This document shows positions 1 through 9,506 of a stretch of DNA of 64,000 bases, in pieces. The position numbers and the translations under genes are program-made. This DNA comes from Actinopolymorpha singaporensis (GTDB lineage Bacteria > Actinomycetota > Actinomycetes > Propionibacteriales > Actinopolymorphaceae). Position 1 is the first letter of the stretch; each line of letters opens with the position of its first letter. The stretch is from positions 1,612,001 through 1,676,000 of the forward strand of contig NZ_LT629732.1 in assembly GCF_900104745.1 (NCBI RefSeq), given 5' to 3'. The notes under the pieces were generated by a model, which was not told the DNA's origin, did no database searches, and saw only the letters and a program-made list of their open reading frames with translations.

Positions 1-378
1 CCACGGGCAGAGTCGAAGCCGCCTGTCGGTGGCCGGAGCCGGAGGGCGCTGTTGCAGGTTCTCGCCGAGCACTCACCCGCTCGCACCGGCGACCTCGCGG
101 CTCGCCAGCGGCTGGCGCCGAGCACCGTCAGCACGCTCGTCGGGCAACTGAGGGCGGCCGGGCTGATCACCCGGGAGGTCGACCCCAGGGATCGTCGCGC
201 CTCAGTAGTGACTCCCACTGATGCCGGCAGAGCCGAACTCGCCTCCTGGACCCAGGCGCACGAACGCCGGCTGGACGCAGCCCTGGGTGCGCTGTCGGAG
301 ACGGACCGTACGAAGGTACGCGCGGCGCTCCCGGTGTTGTTCCGGCTGGTGGAGCACCTCGGCGAGGCCGCCGAGTAG
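1..378 (+). CDS. MarR family transcriptional regulator, 5'-truncated by window edge
   Basis: The reading frame is open from base 1, so the true start is probably outside the window; a TTG at 52 is the first in-window start candidate but would omit the N-terminal dimerisation helix. What remains has the MarR winged helix-turn-helix: a recognition-helix segment (LAPSTVSTLVGQLRAAGLI) followed by the wing signature DPRDRRASVV and a C-terminal helix. MarR proteins are about 140-150 residues, so about 20-40 residues are missing. They are dimeric repressors that usually answer to small aromatic ligands. The epimerase-like gene 100 bases downstream on the same strand is a plausible target, but this is inference. 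Confidence 0.85.
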   Translation, partial: PRAESKPPVGGRSRRALLQVLAEHSPARTGDLAARQRLAPSTVSTLVGQLRAAGLITREVDPRDRRASVVTPTDAGRAELASWTQAHERRLDAALGALSETDRTKVRAALPVLFRLVEHLGEAAE

Positions 379-482
379 GCAGCCGTACGGACTCCCGGTC
401 GTTCTCGTTGCCGCCGCGACTCCACAGGGACAAGGATGCGTAGGCAACAAGGATGCAGGGTGAGCTCAAGGAGGAGACAACC

Positions 483-1280
483 GTGCCCCGACAGATCCTG
501 GTCACCGGTGGCACCGGCCTGCTGGGCCGGCAGGTGGTAGGGCGCCTGGTCGACGCGGGCGCGCAGGTGCGGGTGATGAGCCGCCGAGCTCGGCCGGCCG
601 GCGACAGCTCGCCGTACGCATGGGCGACCGCGGACCTGCGGTCAGGTGCGGGCGTGACGGAAGCCGTCGCCGGTGTGGACGCCGTCGTGCACTGTGCGAC
701 CGCGTTCGGCCGGCAGGCGGAGGTCCAGCTGGTACGCACGCTGGTCGACGCGGCCGGTCGTGGCGGATCACCGCACCTGCTGTACACCTCCATCGTCGGC
801 GTCGACCGTGTTCCGTTGCCTTACTACAAAGGGAAGTTCGCGGCCGAACAGGTCGTCCAGCAGTCCGGTCTGCCGCACACCGTCCTGCGTGCCACGCAGT
901 TCCACGACCTGTTGCGGGCAGTGTTCGCCGCGGCGGCGAGGGTGCCGGTGATGCCGGTTCCCGGCATTCGTTTCCAGCCCGTCGACGCCGGCGAGGTCGC
1001 CGACCGGCTCGCGTCGCTGGCGGTCGGCGAACCGGTTGGCCGTGCGCCCGACATCGGCGGACCGGAGGTACGGGACGCGCGTGAGCTCGCCGGTGCGTAC
1101 CTTCGGGCGAGCGGCCGTCGGCGGCGCATCCTTCCGATCCGGCTTCCGGGGAAGACGTTCCGTGCCTACCACGCCGGTGCTCATCTGGCCCCGGACCACG
1201 CGGCCGGGAAGGTCACGTTCGAGGACTACCTCGCCGGATACTCCGACCTCCGGGGCGGTTCCTACCGTGCGCCGAGGTGA
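483..1280 (+). CDS. NAD(P)-binding SDR / NmrA-like epimerase family protein
   Basis: A 265-residue Rossmann protein. The N-terminus carries the atypical-SDR nucleotide motif VTGGTGLLGRQV, then conserved VDAVVHCAT and a YYKGKFAAEQ segment in the place of the active-site Tyr/Lys region. The GTG at 483 is chosen over an upstream ATG at 453 because AGGAGG (469-474) sits 8 bases before it and the protein then begins directly with the first beta strand. Members of this family are NAD(P)H sensors or act on sugars, quinones and isoflavone-like compounds; the substrate cannot be read from the sequence. It follows a MarR gene and may be its target. Confidence 0.88.
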   Translation: MPRQILVTGGTGLLGRQVVGRLVDAGAQVRVMSRRARPAGDSSPYAWATADLRSGAGVTEAVAGVDAVVHCATAFGRQAEVQLVRTLVDAAGRGGSPHLLYTSIVGVDRVPLPYYKGKFAAEQVVQQSGLPHTVLRATQFHDLLRAVFAAAARVPVMPVPGIRFQPVDAGEVADRLASLAVGEPVGRAPDIGGPEVRDARELAGAYLRASGRRRRILPIRLPGKTFRAYHAGAHLAPDHAAGKVTFEDYLAGYSDLRGGSYRAPR

Positions 1281-1481
1281 CGGCGGCCCCGGTGGTCGGG
1301 CGGCGAGGAGCGTCTTTCCGGTCGCGTCGTGGCCATCGGAGCTCTCCTCGGGCTCGACGAAGTTCGAACTTGATCCGAAAATGGCCCCCGAACGAGTTCG
1401 CTGCGGCGGTCAGGTGCGACTCGCCGCCTCGCGGCCTGCACCGGTCTCGTGTGGACCGGCGACACATCAAGGAGTTCATGT

Positions 1482-2867
1482 ATGCGTGCGATCCCGGTCG
1501 TCGCTCTGTCCGCCGCCCTCTCCGTCGTCGTGGCCGCCGCACCGGCGCTCGCCGTTACGCCACCGCTGATCGCCGCGATCGGCATCCCTGGTGAGGATCT
1601 GGGCACGCAGCAGGATGCCGGCGCAGTCGAGGTGCGGTATGCGGACGGCCGCCACCAGATCCTCCATCCCTCCGGCTACCACGCCGGTGACCGTTTCGGT
1701 ACGGCCGTCGCCGTGCTCGACGTCGACGGGGATTCCGTCTCCGACGTCGTGGTGGGTGCACCGGGTCGCGACGTCGGTACCACCGCGGACGCCGGAGCCG
1801 TCTACCTCTACCGCGGTTCGTCGACCGGACTGCATCTGTGGAAGGTTCTGACCCAGGGCAGCGGCGGGGTGCCCGGCCCGGCCCAGGCGGGCGCGGCGTT
1901 CGGATCGGCACTGTCGTGGTCCGCCGGGTCGAGTTCGACTCCGCGCAGCCTGACCGTTGGTGCGCCCCGCTGGGACGCGGGCGGCGCCACCGACGCAGGG
2001 GCGGTCGCGATCCTCTCCCTCACTCGATCAGCCGACCCGGCCGTCACGGGCACACTGCTCACCGAGAACTCACCCCAGCTCGGCAGCTCCGCACAGCCGG
2101 GTGACCGGCTCGGCGCCGCGGTCCAGGGGCCCGGTGCGCTGGCCGCACCGGGCAGGACCGTCAACGGCGCGAAGGGTGCCGGAGCCGTCTACGTACGCGT
2201 CGATCCGCAGGTCGACGCGTACACCCGGATCAGCCAGGACACCCCGAACATGCCGGGTACGGCAGAGGCGGGCGACGGCTTCGGTAGCGCGCTCTCCTAC
2301 GGAGCGCCCAGTGGGCTGTGGATCGGCGTACCCGGCGAGGACGTCGGCAGTCTGACCGACGCCGGGATGGTCAACACGTTCGGAGACACCAACGAGGACG
2401 GCATTCCTGCGGAGCCGGGACCGGCGTACACGCAGAACACCTCCGGACCTGGTGGACCGATCGCGGGCTCGGCGGAGGCGGGGGACCGGTTCGGAGCGGC
2501 GCTCGCGTCCTACACGGGCGAGCAGTCCGACTCCGACGTCGTTCTCGTCGGGGTGCCGGGGGAGGACCTCGGCTCGGTCCGCGACGCCGGCATGGTGAAC
2601 GAGATCTGGGGTGGCGGCGCCTCCCTGACGCAGGCGAACACGGCCGGGATCGAGGAGGCCGGTGACCGGTTCGGTTCCAGCCTGGTCGCGGGCAACGGGT
2701 TCGGTGGGAACTGGAATCCGCGCATTCTGGTCGGGGCGCCGGGCGAGGACGCCGGTGCCGGAGCCGTCGTGGTCGTCAGCAACGGTGCCGCGATCTGGAA
2801 GCAGGTGACCGGTAGCCCCGAGGCCGGCGACGGGTACGGCAGTGCGGAGGCCTCTCGCCTCGGTTGA
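1482..2867 (+). CDS. Secreted FG-GAP/integrin-alpha-like repeat protein
   Basis: 461 residues. The ATG at 1482 has AAGGAG 7 bases upstream and opens a Sec signal peptide (MRAIPVVALSAALSVVVAA) ending near ALA. The mature part consists of repeats of the form GD(R/G)FG.AL...D..VGVPGED.G...DAG.V, about seven copies, the calcium-binding FG-GAP blades of a beta-propeller as in integrin alpha chains. It is therefore an exported propeller protein, probably for adhesion or ligand binding rather than catalysis; no catalytic residues are evident. It stands alone, with about 200 bases of noncoding DNA before it. Confidence 0.88.
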   Translation: MRAIPVVALSAALSVVVAAAPALAVTPPLIAAIGIPGEDLGTQQDAGAVEVRYADGRHQILHPSGYHAGDRFGTAVAVLDVDGDSVSDVVVGAPGRDVGTTADAGAVYLYRGSSTGLHLWKVLTQGSGGVPGPAQAGAAFGSALSWSAGSSSTPRSLTVGAPRWDAGGATDAGAVAILSLTRSADPAVTGTLLTENSPQLGSSAQPGDRLGAAVQGPGALAAPGRTVNGAKGAGAVYVRVDPQVDAYTRISQDTPNMPGTAEAGDGFGSALSYGAPSGLWIGVPGEDVGSLTDAGMVNTFGDTNEDGIPAEPGPAYTQNTSGPGGPIAGSAEAGDRFGAALASYTGEQSDSDVVLVGVPGEDLGSVRDAGMVNEIWGGGASLTQANTAGIEEAGDRFGSSLVAGNGFGGNWNPRILVGAPGEDAGAGAVVVVSNGAAIWKQVTGSPEAGDGYGSAEASRLG

Positions 2868-2976
2868 GCGGCCGCGGCACTCACGGGCGTGCCACACTGA
2901 TGTGCGGGCTCCCCTCCGGCAGGGACATCGGGTAAGAAGGGTGTCCCGCTTCTCCCGTCGGACAAGGAAAACTGAC

Positions 2977-3531
2977 ATGGCGAGACTGATCTACTCCGCG
3001 CTGGCGTCGCTGGACGGTTACGTCGAGGACGCCGACGGCGGCTTCGAGTGGGCGGCGCCGGACGAGCAGGTGCACGCGTTCGTCAACGAACTCGAACGCC
3101 CGATCGGCACCTACCTCTACGGGCGCCGGATGTACGAGACGATGGTGTACTGGGAGACCGTGGACGTCGGCCGTCAACCTGCGGTTGCGCAGGACTTCAC
3201 CAAGATCTGGCAGGCGGCCGACAAGATCGTCTACTCACGCACGCTGGAGTCCGTGTCGAGCGCCCGCACCCGGATCGAGCACGACTTCGACGTGTCGGCG
3301 ATCGAACGGCTCAAGGAGTCCGCGGCTCGGGACATCTCGATCGGTGGTGCCGATCTGGCACGCCAGGCGATCGCGGCGGGCCTGGTGGACGAATGCCATC
3401 TCTTCCTCAACCCGGTGATCGTCGGTGGTGGCAAGCCGGCGTTGCCCGGCGGAGTACGCGTCCCGCTCCGGCTTCTGGACGAGCATCGCTTCGGTAGTGG
3501 AGTCGTACACCTCCACTACGCACTCGGCTGA
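2977..3531 (+). CDS. Dihydrofolate reductase family protein (RibD C-terminal fold)
   Basis: 184 residues. It begins MARLIYSALASLDGYVED, the usual first strand of the RibD C-terminal/DHFR-like fold, and contains YLYGRRMYETM, SIGGADLARQAI and LFLNPVIVGGGKPAL, which are the family's nucleotide-binding and C-terminal signatures. The family is named by fold; most actinobacterial members have no known substrate and do not replace FolA. The ATG at 2977 is chosen because homology starts there; an upstream in-frame extension to 2842 would overlap the preceding gene. A second, less similar member lies at 18865-19512. Confidence 0.92.
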   Translation: MARLIYSALASLDGYVEDADGGFEWAAPDEQVHAFVNELERPIGTYLYGRRMYETMVYWETVDVGRQPAVAQDFTKIWQAADKIVYSRTLESVSSARTRIEHDFDVSAIERLKESAARDISIGGADLARQAIAAGLVDECHLFLNPVIVGGGKPALPGGVRVPLRLLDEHRFGSGVVHLHYALG

Positions 3532-3562
3532 TCGCCCTGCCGGCCCCGATCCGGCTGGCCGG

Positions 3563-4411
3563 CTATCGTCTCTCGCGCTGGGACGGGACCGGCACGCCGG
3601 CGAACTCCAGCAGGTCGGCGTTCAGTTGGTCCTTGTGCGTGGCCGTGAGTCCGTGCGGGGCACTCGGATAGACCTTGAGCGTGGCGTCCGCGAGGATCTC
3701 GGCCGAGTGGCGGCCGGACGCGTCGATCGGAACGATCTGGTCGTCGTCGCCGTGCACGATCAGCGTGGGCACGTCCATGCGGCGCAGGTCGTCGGTGAAG
3801 TCCGTTTCGGAGAACGCCTTCACGCAGTCGTAGGCCGCCTTGAGCCCGACGGTCATCCCCATCAGCCAGAACGCGTCCCGTACTCCCTGCGACACCGTGG
3901 ACCCGGGCCGGTTGGCGCCGTAGAAGGGCGCGCTGAGGTCCTTCCAGTACTGCGAACGGTTTGTGGCCACGCCGGCCCGGATCTCGTCGAACACCTCCAT
4001 CGGCAGGCCCTTCGGGTTGCCCGGCGTCCTGAGCATCAACGGCGGCACCGCACTGACGAGCACGGCCTTGGCCACTCGGCTCGAGCCGTGACGCCCGATG
4101 TAGCGGGCCACCTCGCCGCCGCCGGTCGAGTGGCCGACCAGGACCGCGTCGTTGAGGTCGAGAGCTTCCATGAGCAGGCCGAGGTCGTCGGCGTAGGTGT
4201 CCATGTCGTTGCCGTTCCACGGCTGGGACGAACGGCCGTGGCCGCGCCGGTCGTGGGCGATCGCGCGGTAGCCGTGCGAGGCCGTGAACATCAACTGGTC
4301 GTCCCACGCGTCGGCGGTCAGCGGCCAGCCGTGACTGAACACCATGGGCGGCCCGGATCCCCAGTCCTTGTAATGGATCCGCGTGCCGTCGGTGGTGGTG
4401 ATCGTGCCCAT
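3563..4411 (-). CDS. Alpha/beta hydrolase (non-haem chloroperoxidase/esterase type)
   Basis: 282 residues. The canonical hydrolase order is visible: oxyanion-loop FSHGWPL, strand-turn [10 protein letters not shown], nucleophile elbow GHSTGGG with Ser95, an acid within [11 protein letters not shown] and the catalytic His in SAPHGL. The GHSTGGGE elbow and the start [18 protein letters not shown] are typical of cofactor-free haloperoxidase-like esterases (perhydrolase family). The start at 4411 is preceded on its own strand by GGGAGG. It is divergent from the siderophore operon; the iron box at 4575 lies between them, about 165 bases upstream of this start, so iron control of this gene is possible but not shown. 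Confidence 0.93.
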   Translation of the reverse strand: MGTITTTDGTRIHYKDWGSGPPMVFSHGWPLTADAWDDQLMFTASHGYRAIAHDRRGHGRSSQPWNGNDMDTYADDLGLLMEALDLNDAVLVGHSTGGGEVARYIGRHGSSRVAKAVLVSAVPPLMLRTPGNPKGLPMEVFDEIRAGVATNRSQYWKDLSAPFYGANRPGSTVSQGVRDAFWLMGMTVGLKAAYDCVKAFSETDFTDDLRRMDVPTLIVHGDDDQIVPIDASGRHSAEILADATLKVYPSAPHGLTATHKDQLNADLLEFAGVPVPSQRERR

Positions 4412-4574
4412 GGTTCCTCCCGAGACTGTGGCCGCTTCTGCTGACCACGTTCGCATCCGACGGGCCCGCGGACCGGGGCCGTTCGGCCCGAAGGCGCCAA
4501 GGACACCTGCGCCCACCGTTGCGTGACGCTGTGGCGGCACCGACTGGCGCGGCGGGCGGGTGGCGTAGCGCAAG

Positions 4575-4593
4575 ATAGCTTAGGCTAACCTAA
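4575..4593 (+). promoter_or_regulatory. IdeR/DtxR-type iron box
   Basis: The 19 bases ATAGCTTAGGCTAACCTAA match the classical iron-box consensus TTAGGTTAGGCTAACCTAA at 17 of 19 positions; mismatches are at positions 1 and 5. It lies 34 bases before the start of the siderophore-binding lipoprotein. In actinobacteria an IdeR/DmdR dimer pair bound to Fe(II) represses such promoters, so the downstream uptake operon should be induced by iron starvation. Confidence 0.9.
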
Positions 4594-4627
4594 GTTGCCT
4601 TCATCTCACGCGGGACTGGATCACGAC

Positions 4628-5662
4628 ATGTCGAGACGTCGCCTCCTGGCCGGCATCGCCGCCGCGACCACACTGGCTCTGACCGGTTGTACGACCGGTT
4701 CCACGACGGACGGTGGGCAGACCCGCGCCGCGGACACTGCCAGCGGGGGCGGGAACACGGCGTTCCCGGTGACCATCAGGCACGCCTTCGGCGAGACCAC
4801 CATCGCGAAGGAGCCGAAGCGGGTCGCCACCCTGGGGTGGAGCGACCAGGACAACGCCCTCGCGCTCGGGGTCGATCCGGTCGGCGCCACGAAGCTGACC
4901 TGGGGAGGCAACAAGGCCGGTTCGTCGGACTGGTTCGACGCCGAGCTGAGGAGCACCGGCATGAAGGCTCCGGTGAGGTACGACGACTCCGACGGCCCGC
5001 CCGCCGAGGAGATCGCCAAGCTGCGCCCGGACGTCGTCCTGGCCACGAACTCCGGCCTGACGAGGGCGCAGTACGACAAGCTGAGCAGGATCGCCCCCGT
5101 GGTCGCCTATCCCGAGGCCGCCTGGGTCACGCCCTGGCGTACGTCGCTGAAGCTTGTCGGCAAGGCCCTCGGACGCAGTGAGGCCGCCGAGCAGGTGACC
5201 GCCAGTACCGAGCAGCGCATCAAGGACGCGCGCGCGAAGTACCCGCAGCTGCGGGGCAAGTCGCTGATCTTCGCCTACCTCGCCACCACCGACCTGTCCC
5301 AGGTCGGGATCTACGCCCCGCAGGACCCGCGGGTGTCGTTCATGCACGACCTCGGCCTGGTGGACGCGCCGTCGGTGGCCAGGGCGATCAAGCCGGGCCA
5401 GTTCTACGGAACGGTGTCGGCGGAGCGGGCACCGGAGCTCTGGTCCGACGTCCTGCTCACCTGGTCGGAGAACCCCGGTGACCTCGGGACCTTCACCGAA
5501 CACAAGCTGATCGGCAAGATCCCGGCGATCGCCGACGGGCGCGCCTACGCCGAACCCGACAAGCACGTCAGCCTGGCGGTGACCAACCCGACCCCGCTGT
5601 CGATCCCGTACGTCATCGAGCACTTCGTGCCGCACGTCGCGCACGCGGTCGATCGCTCGTGA
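4628..5662 (+). CDS. Iron-siderophore ABC transporter substrate-binding lipoprotein
   Basis: 344 residues. The N-terminus is a lipoprotein signal with twin arginines (SRRRLLAG) and a lipobox LTGC, acylated Cys21. It then carries the class III periplasmic-binding fold: KEPKRVATLGWSDQDNALALGV, a central helix, and a C-terminal lobe. It should capture ferric siderophore at the outer face of the membrane and deliver it to the two permeases that follow. ATG 4628 is chosen over a TTG at 4595 that would abut the iron box and add residues before the twin-Arg signal. It is the first gene of a five-gene operon whose members overlap by 1-4 bases. Confidence 0.94.
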   Translation: MSRRRLLAGIAAATTLALTGCTTGSTTDGGQTRAADTASGGGNTAFPVTIRHAFGETTIAKEPKRVATLGWSDQDNALALGVDPVGATKLTWGGNKAGSSDWFDAELRSTGMKAPVRYDDSDGPPAEEIAKLRPDVVLATNSGLTRAQYDKLSRIAPVVAYPEAAWVTPWRTSLKLVGKALGRSEAAEQVTASTEQRIKDARAKYPQLRGKSLIFAYLATTDLSQVGIYAPQDPRVSFMHDLGLVDAPSVARAIKPGQFYGTVSAERAPELWSDVLLTWSENPGDLGTFTEHKLIGKIPAIADGRAYAEPDKHVSLAVTNPTPLSIPYVIEHFVPHVAHAVDRS

Positions 5663-6678
5663 CCTTCGCACAGTCGACCGGCCGGGTCCGCCCGCGGGCG
5701 TCGCGCCGGCCCGCCGTGGTCACCGTGGTCGGGGTTCCGGTGGCGGGGGCCGCGGTGTTCGCCGCGTCCGTTCTGGTCGGGTCGAGCGGGCTCTCGTGGG
5801 CGGCACTGTTCGACTCCGCCAGTCCGCTGCACGCGGTCTACCAGGCGAGGCTGGAACGCACCCTGATGGCGTTCGCGGTGGGAGCCGCACTCGGGATGGC
5901 CGGGGCCTGCATGCAGGGGCTGACCCGCAACCCGCTGGCCGACCCGGGAATCCTCGGCGTCAACGCCGGGGCGAGCTTCGCCATGGTGCTCGCGATCTCC
6001 TACCTCGGGGTCTCGCAGGTGCACGAGTACCTCTGGTTCGCGTTCGGTGGTGCGGCAATCGCCGCCGTCGTGGTGCACGTGATCGCGTCCCTCGGCCGTG
6101 ACGGTGCCGGCCCGCTGAAGCTCGCCGTCGCGGGTGCCGCGGTGACCGCCGCGGTGGGCTGCTGGACGTCCGGCGTACTGCTCGTCGACCGGAGGACGAT
6201 GGAGTCCTTCCGGCTGTGGCAGGTGGGCACCGTGGGTGGGCGGGGGTTCGACGTCCTGGTCGCCGGTATGCCGTTCCTCGTGGCCGGCCTGGTGTTCGCG
6301 ATCGCCGGCATCAGGATGCTGGACACGCTGGTACTCGGCAGCGACCTGGCCCGGGGACTCGGCCGGCGTGTCCGGCTGGACAAAGTCGTTCTCGGGCTGG
6401 CCATCGCGTTGCTCGCCGGCACCGCCACCGCACTGGCCGGGCCGATCGCCTTCGTGGGCCTGATCGTGCCGCACGCGGTCCGCGCGGTGACCGGGCCCCG
6501 GCACGCCCTGGTGGTTCCGCTCAGCGCTGTCGGTGGCGCCCTCCTGGTCGGTCTCGCGGACACCGTGGGCCGGGTCGTACTCCCGCCGACCGAGGTGCAG
6601 GTCGGGATCATGACGGCCGTGGTCGGTGTGCCCGTCTTCCTGGTCCTGCTGCGCCGGGGACGGACGGGAGGGCTGTGA
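5659..6678 (+). CDS. FecCD-type iron-siderophore ABC transporter permease (first)
   Basis: 339 residues, strongly hydrophobic, with about nine to ten membrane segments. It contains the family signatures GACMQGLTRNPLADPGILGVNAGA and the cytoplasmic coupling region PIAFVGLIVPHAVRAVTGPRH. The GTG start overlaps the lipoprotein stop by four bases (GTGA), which implies coupled translation. It pairs with the next gene to form the transmembrane channel of the siderophore importer. Confidence 0.95.
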   Translation: MTFAQSTGRVRPRASRRPAVVTVVGVPVAGAAVFAASVLVGSSGLSWAALFDSASPLHAVYQARLERTLMAFAVGAALGMAGACMQGLTRNPLADPGILGVNAGASFAMVLAISYLGVSQVHEYLWFAFGGAAIAAVVVHVIASLGRDGAGPLKLAVAGAAVTAAVGCWTSGVLLVDRRTMESFRLWQVGTVGGRGFDVLVAGMPFLVAGLVFAIAGIRMLDTLVLGSDLARGLGRRVRLDKVVLGLAIALLAGTATALAGPIAFVGLIVPHAVRAVTGPRHALVVPLSAVGGALLVGLADTVGRVVLPPTEVQVGIMTAVVGVPVFLVLLRRGRTGGL

Positions 6679-7727
6679 TGACGCAGATCGACGCGGCTGC
6701 CGCGACGGCGACCACCGCCGAGACCGTACGCCGAGCGCGGCGGATCCCGCGGCGCCGGCACCGCATGGTCGTCGGCGGACTGGCCACGGTACTGCTGCTC
6801 GCGTTCGCGGCCCGGGTCCTGCTGGGCGACTTCACCATCACGGTCCCGGACTTCTTCCGCATCCTCACCGGCACGGACCTCCCCGGTGCGACGTACATCC
6901 TGCTGGAGAGCAAGCTGCCGCGGGCGGTGCTCGCGGTGCTGGTGGGTACGGCGTTCGGGACCGGTGGCGCCATCTTCCAGACCGTCCTGCGTAACCCGCT
7001 CGCCAGTCCGGATGTCATCGGTGTCAGTGTCGGAGCCAGCGCGGCCGCCGTGGTCGCGATCGTGATCCTCGGACTCGGCGGCCCTGCCGTCTCGCTGGCC
7101 GCGGTCGCCGGTGCCGTCGGCGTCTCGGTCCTCGTCCGGCTGGTGGCAGGAAACGGCGGCGGCTACCGGCTGGTGGTGGTCGGCGTGTGCGTGGCCGCCG
7201 CCCTGCAGTCGCTGATCCAGTACGTCTTCACACGTGCCGACGAGTACGACGCACAGGTGGTGCTGCGCTGGCTGACCGGCAGCGTCAGCAGCGCCGCCTG
7301 GCCCACCGTCGGCCTGCTGGCGGCGCTGCTCGTGGTGTTGCTGCCGACGCTCGCCTGGCTCGGACGAGGAATGCGGACCCTGGAACTCGGCGAGGACGCC
7401 GCCGCTGGACTCGGCGTCCCCGGCAGCCGGGCCGACGCGCTGCTTCTGCTCGCGGTGGTGCTGACCGCGTGCGGGGTGGCGGCGGCCGGGCCGGTGGCGT
7501 TCGTCGCGTTCCTCGCCGGCCCCGTCGCACGGGCGCTCGACGCCGGGCGTACGACATTGGTCGGGGCGGCCCTCACCGGCGCGACCATCGTCGTGGCCGC
7601 CGACTACGTGGCCGACTATCTCCTCGCCGACATCAACTTCCCGGTCGGCGTCGTCACCGGTGCCCTCGGCGCACCGTTCCTGCTCTGGCTGCTGGCCCGC
7701 GGCCGTACCGGAAGGAGAACGCGATGA
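6678..7727 (+). CDS. FecCD-type iron-siderophore ABC transporter permease (second)
   Basis: 349 residues. A basic cytoplasmic N-terminus (about residues 15-30) precedes the first membrane helix. Signatures are FQTVLRNPLASPDVIGVSVGAS and GPVAFVAFLAGPVARAL, so this is the second, non-identical half of the permease pair. The ATG overlaps the preceding stop by one base (TGATG). The open frame extends further upstream but that part lies inside the first permease and is antisense-like in composition, so it is excluded. Confidence 0.95.
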   Translation: MTQIDAAAATATTAETVRRARRIPRRRHRMVVGGLATVLLLAFAARVLLGDFTITVPDFFRILTGTDLPGATYILLESKLPRAVLAVLVGTAFGTGGAIFQTVLRNPLASPDVIGVSVGASAAAVVAIVILGLGGPAVSLAAVAGAVGVSVLVRLVAGNGGGYRLVVVGVCVAAALQSLIQYVFTRADEYDAQVVLRWLTGSVSSAAWPTVGLLAALLVVLLPTLAWLGRGMRTLELGEDAAAGLGVPGSRADALLLLAVVLTACGVAAAGPVAFVAFLAGPVARALDAGRTTLVGAALTGATIVVAADYVADYLLADINFPVGVVTGALGAPFLLWLLARGRTGRRTR

Positions 7728-8539
7728 GCACCGCGGGTTTGCCCGCACGCCTGCGCGCCGAGGACGTGACGCTCGGATACGGCGACCGCATGGTCGTGGA
7801 GCGGTTGTCCGTACGGATCCCGGACCACCAGGTCACCGCCGTCGTCGGCCCCAACGCCTGCGGCAAGTCGACGTTGCTGCGCGGCATGGCTCGGCTGCTC
7901 AGGCCGACCGAAGGATCGGTGCTCCTCGACGGTGCGGCCATCCACCGCCTGCCGACCAGGGCGGTGGCCCGGACTCTCGGGCTGCTTCCGCAGACGCCGG
8001 TGAGCCCGGAGGGCGTGACCGTCGTGGATCTCGTCTCCCGCGGGCGGCACCCCCATCGGGGCATCGTCGGCCGGTGGAGCGCAGCCGACGAGCGCGCGGT
8101 CGTGGAGGCGATGACCCTCACCGGCACCGTCGGCCTCGCCGAGCGGGTGGTCGACGAGCTGTCCGGGGGCCAGCGCCAGCGCGCCTGGATCGCGATGGCG
8201 CTCGCGCAGAAAACCGATCTGCTGCTGCTGGACGAACCCACGACCTATCTCGACGTCGCCCACCAGGTGGAGATGCTCGACCTGCTCGCCGACCTCAACC
8301 ACGGTCGGGGCACCACGATCGTGATGGTGCTGCACGACCTGAACCTCGCCTCGCGGTACGCCCACCACCTCGTCGCGCTCCGCGAGGGCCTGGTCGTCGC
8401 GGAGGGTGCGCCCGGCCAGGTGGTCACCGAGGACAACGTACGGAAGGTCTTCGGCCTGGACAGCCGGGTCGTCACCGACCCTGTCTCGCACACTCCGCTG
8501 GTCGTCCCGATCGGCCGCCACCATCAGGAGATGCGATGA
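7724..8539 (+). CDS. Iron-siderophore ABC transporter ATP-binding protein
   Basis: 271 residues with every ABC motif in order: Walker A GPNACGKST, Q-loop LLPQTP, signature LSGGQRQRAWIAMAL, Walker B LLLLDEPTTYLD and the H-loop VLHDLN. The FepC/FhuC-like 'DEPTTYLD' points to iron-chelate import. GAAGGAG lies just before the ATG, and the start overlaps the permease stop by four bases. It energises uptake by the two permeases upstream. Confidence 0.96.
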   Translation: MSTAGLPARLRAEDVTLGYGDRMVVERLSVRIPDHQVTAVVGPNACGKSTLLRGMARLLRPTEGSVLLDGAAIHRLPTRAVARTLGLLPQTPVSPEGVTVVDLVSRGRHPHRGIVGRWSAADERAVVEAMTLTGTVGLAERVVDELSGGQRQRAWIAMALAQKTDLLLLDEPTTYLDVAHQVEMLDLLADLNHGRGTTIVMVLHDLNLASRYAHHLVALREGLVVAEGAPGQVVTEDNVRKVFGLDSRVVTDPVSHTPLVVPIGRHHQEMR

Positions 8540-9504
8540 CGACAACCACCGGGCGCACCCTGCCGGTGATCCTCAGCGAAGTAGAGGCGGTCGGTGTCGA
8601 ACGCCTCTCGCCGAGCTTCGTGCGGGTGGAGCTGGCCGGCCCGGAGCTGGCCGACTTCGGGGTACAGGGTGAGCTGTACGACCAGCGCATCAAGCTGATC
8701 TTCCCCGGCCCGAGCGGTGTGTTGCCCAGCCTGGCCGGCGAGGAGTCCTGGTACTCCGCCTGGCTGAGCCTCCCGGACGCCGAGCGCGGGCACATGCGCA
8801 CCTACACCGTTCGGGACGTCCGTGGTGCCGGCCGCGACGCCCGGGTGGTGGTCGACTTCGTGTTGCACGGCGAGTCCGGACCGGGTTCGTGCTGGGCGGC
8901 GAAGGCGCGCGTGCATGACCGGTTGCTGTTGGTCGGGCCCAGGCGGGGGGTGCACTTCGGTGGCATCGAGTTCGACCCGTGCGGGTTGCGGGAGGTGCTG
9001 CTCGTGGCGGACGAGACCGCGGTGCCGGCGGCGTGCAGCATCCTGTCCGCGCTGGACGCACTGCACGCCGACGTCTGTGGTGCGGCCTTCCTCGAGGTCC
9101 CGGAGTCCGGCGACGTGCTGGACATCCCGGCGCCAGCCGGGATCGACGTGGTCTGGCTGCCCCGCGACGGCGCAGCGCACGGCCGGCGCCAGGTCGCCGC
9201 GGTACGCCGTCATCTCGGGCTTGCCCCGACACGCGAGCTGGTCGACGACCGTCAGGTGCTGCCCGACCTGTGGGAGACCCCGACGTACTCCTCCTCCGGC
9301 GAACCGATCGACGCGCCGACGGCCGACCGGACGGCCGACCCGACGACCGGCGCCGGCAAGTGGGGCGGGCTCTACGCGTGGATCGCAGGGGAGTCGAAGG
9401 TGGTCACCACGCTTCGGCGCTGCCTGGTCAAGGAGGCCGGACTCGACCGCCGGCAGGTGGCGTTCATGGGCTACTGGCGGCACGGCGTCGCGATGCGTGG
9501 GTGA
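8536..9504 (+). CDS. Siderophore-interacting protein (FAD-dependent ferric-siderophore reductase)
   Basis: 322 residues, typical SIP/ViuB family. The FAD-binding barrel includes the diagnostic MRTYTVRD stretch (RxYT), followed by a C-terminal NAD(P)H-binding region with LVADETAVPAACSIL and the ending GYWRHG. These cytoplasmic enzymes reduce ferric siderophore after import so that iron can be released. The gene is last in the operon, overlapping the ATPase stop by four bases with GGAG upstream. A poorly conserved acidic-Thr linker (about residues 260-275) separates the last two segments. Confidence 0.94.
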   Translation: MTTTTGRTLPVILSEVEAVGVERLSPSFVRVELAGPELADFGVQGELYDQRIKLIFPGPSGVLPSLAGEESWYSAWLSLPDAERGHMRTYTVRDVRGAGRDARVVVDFVLHGESGPGSCWAAKARVHDRLLLVGPRRGVHFGGIEFDPCGLREVLLVADETAVPAACSILSALDALHADVCGAAFLEVPESGDVLDIPAPAGIDVVWLPRDGAAHGRRQVAAVRRHLGLAPTRELVDDRQVLPDLWETPTYSSSGEPIDAPTADRTADPTTGAGKWGGLYAWIAGESKVVTTLRRCLVKEAGLDRRQVAFMGYWRHGVAMRG

Positions 9505-9506
9505 CC

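Noticed and set aside
3425-4444. Long open frame opposite the alpha/beta hydrolase
   Set aside because: It is antisense to a gene with clear catalytic motifs; high-GC DNA makes such mirror frames routinely.
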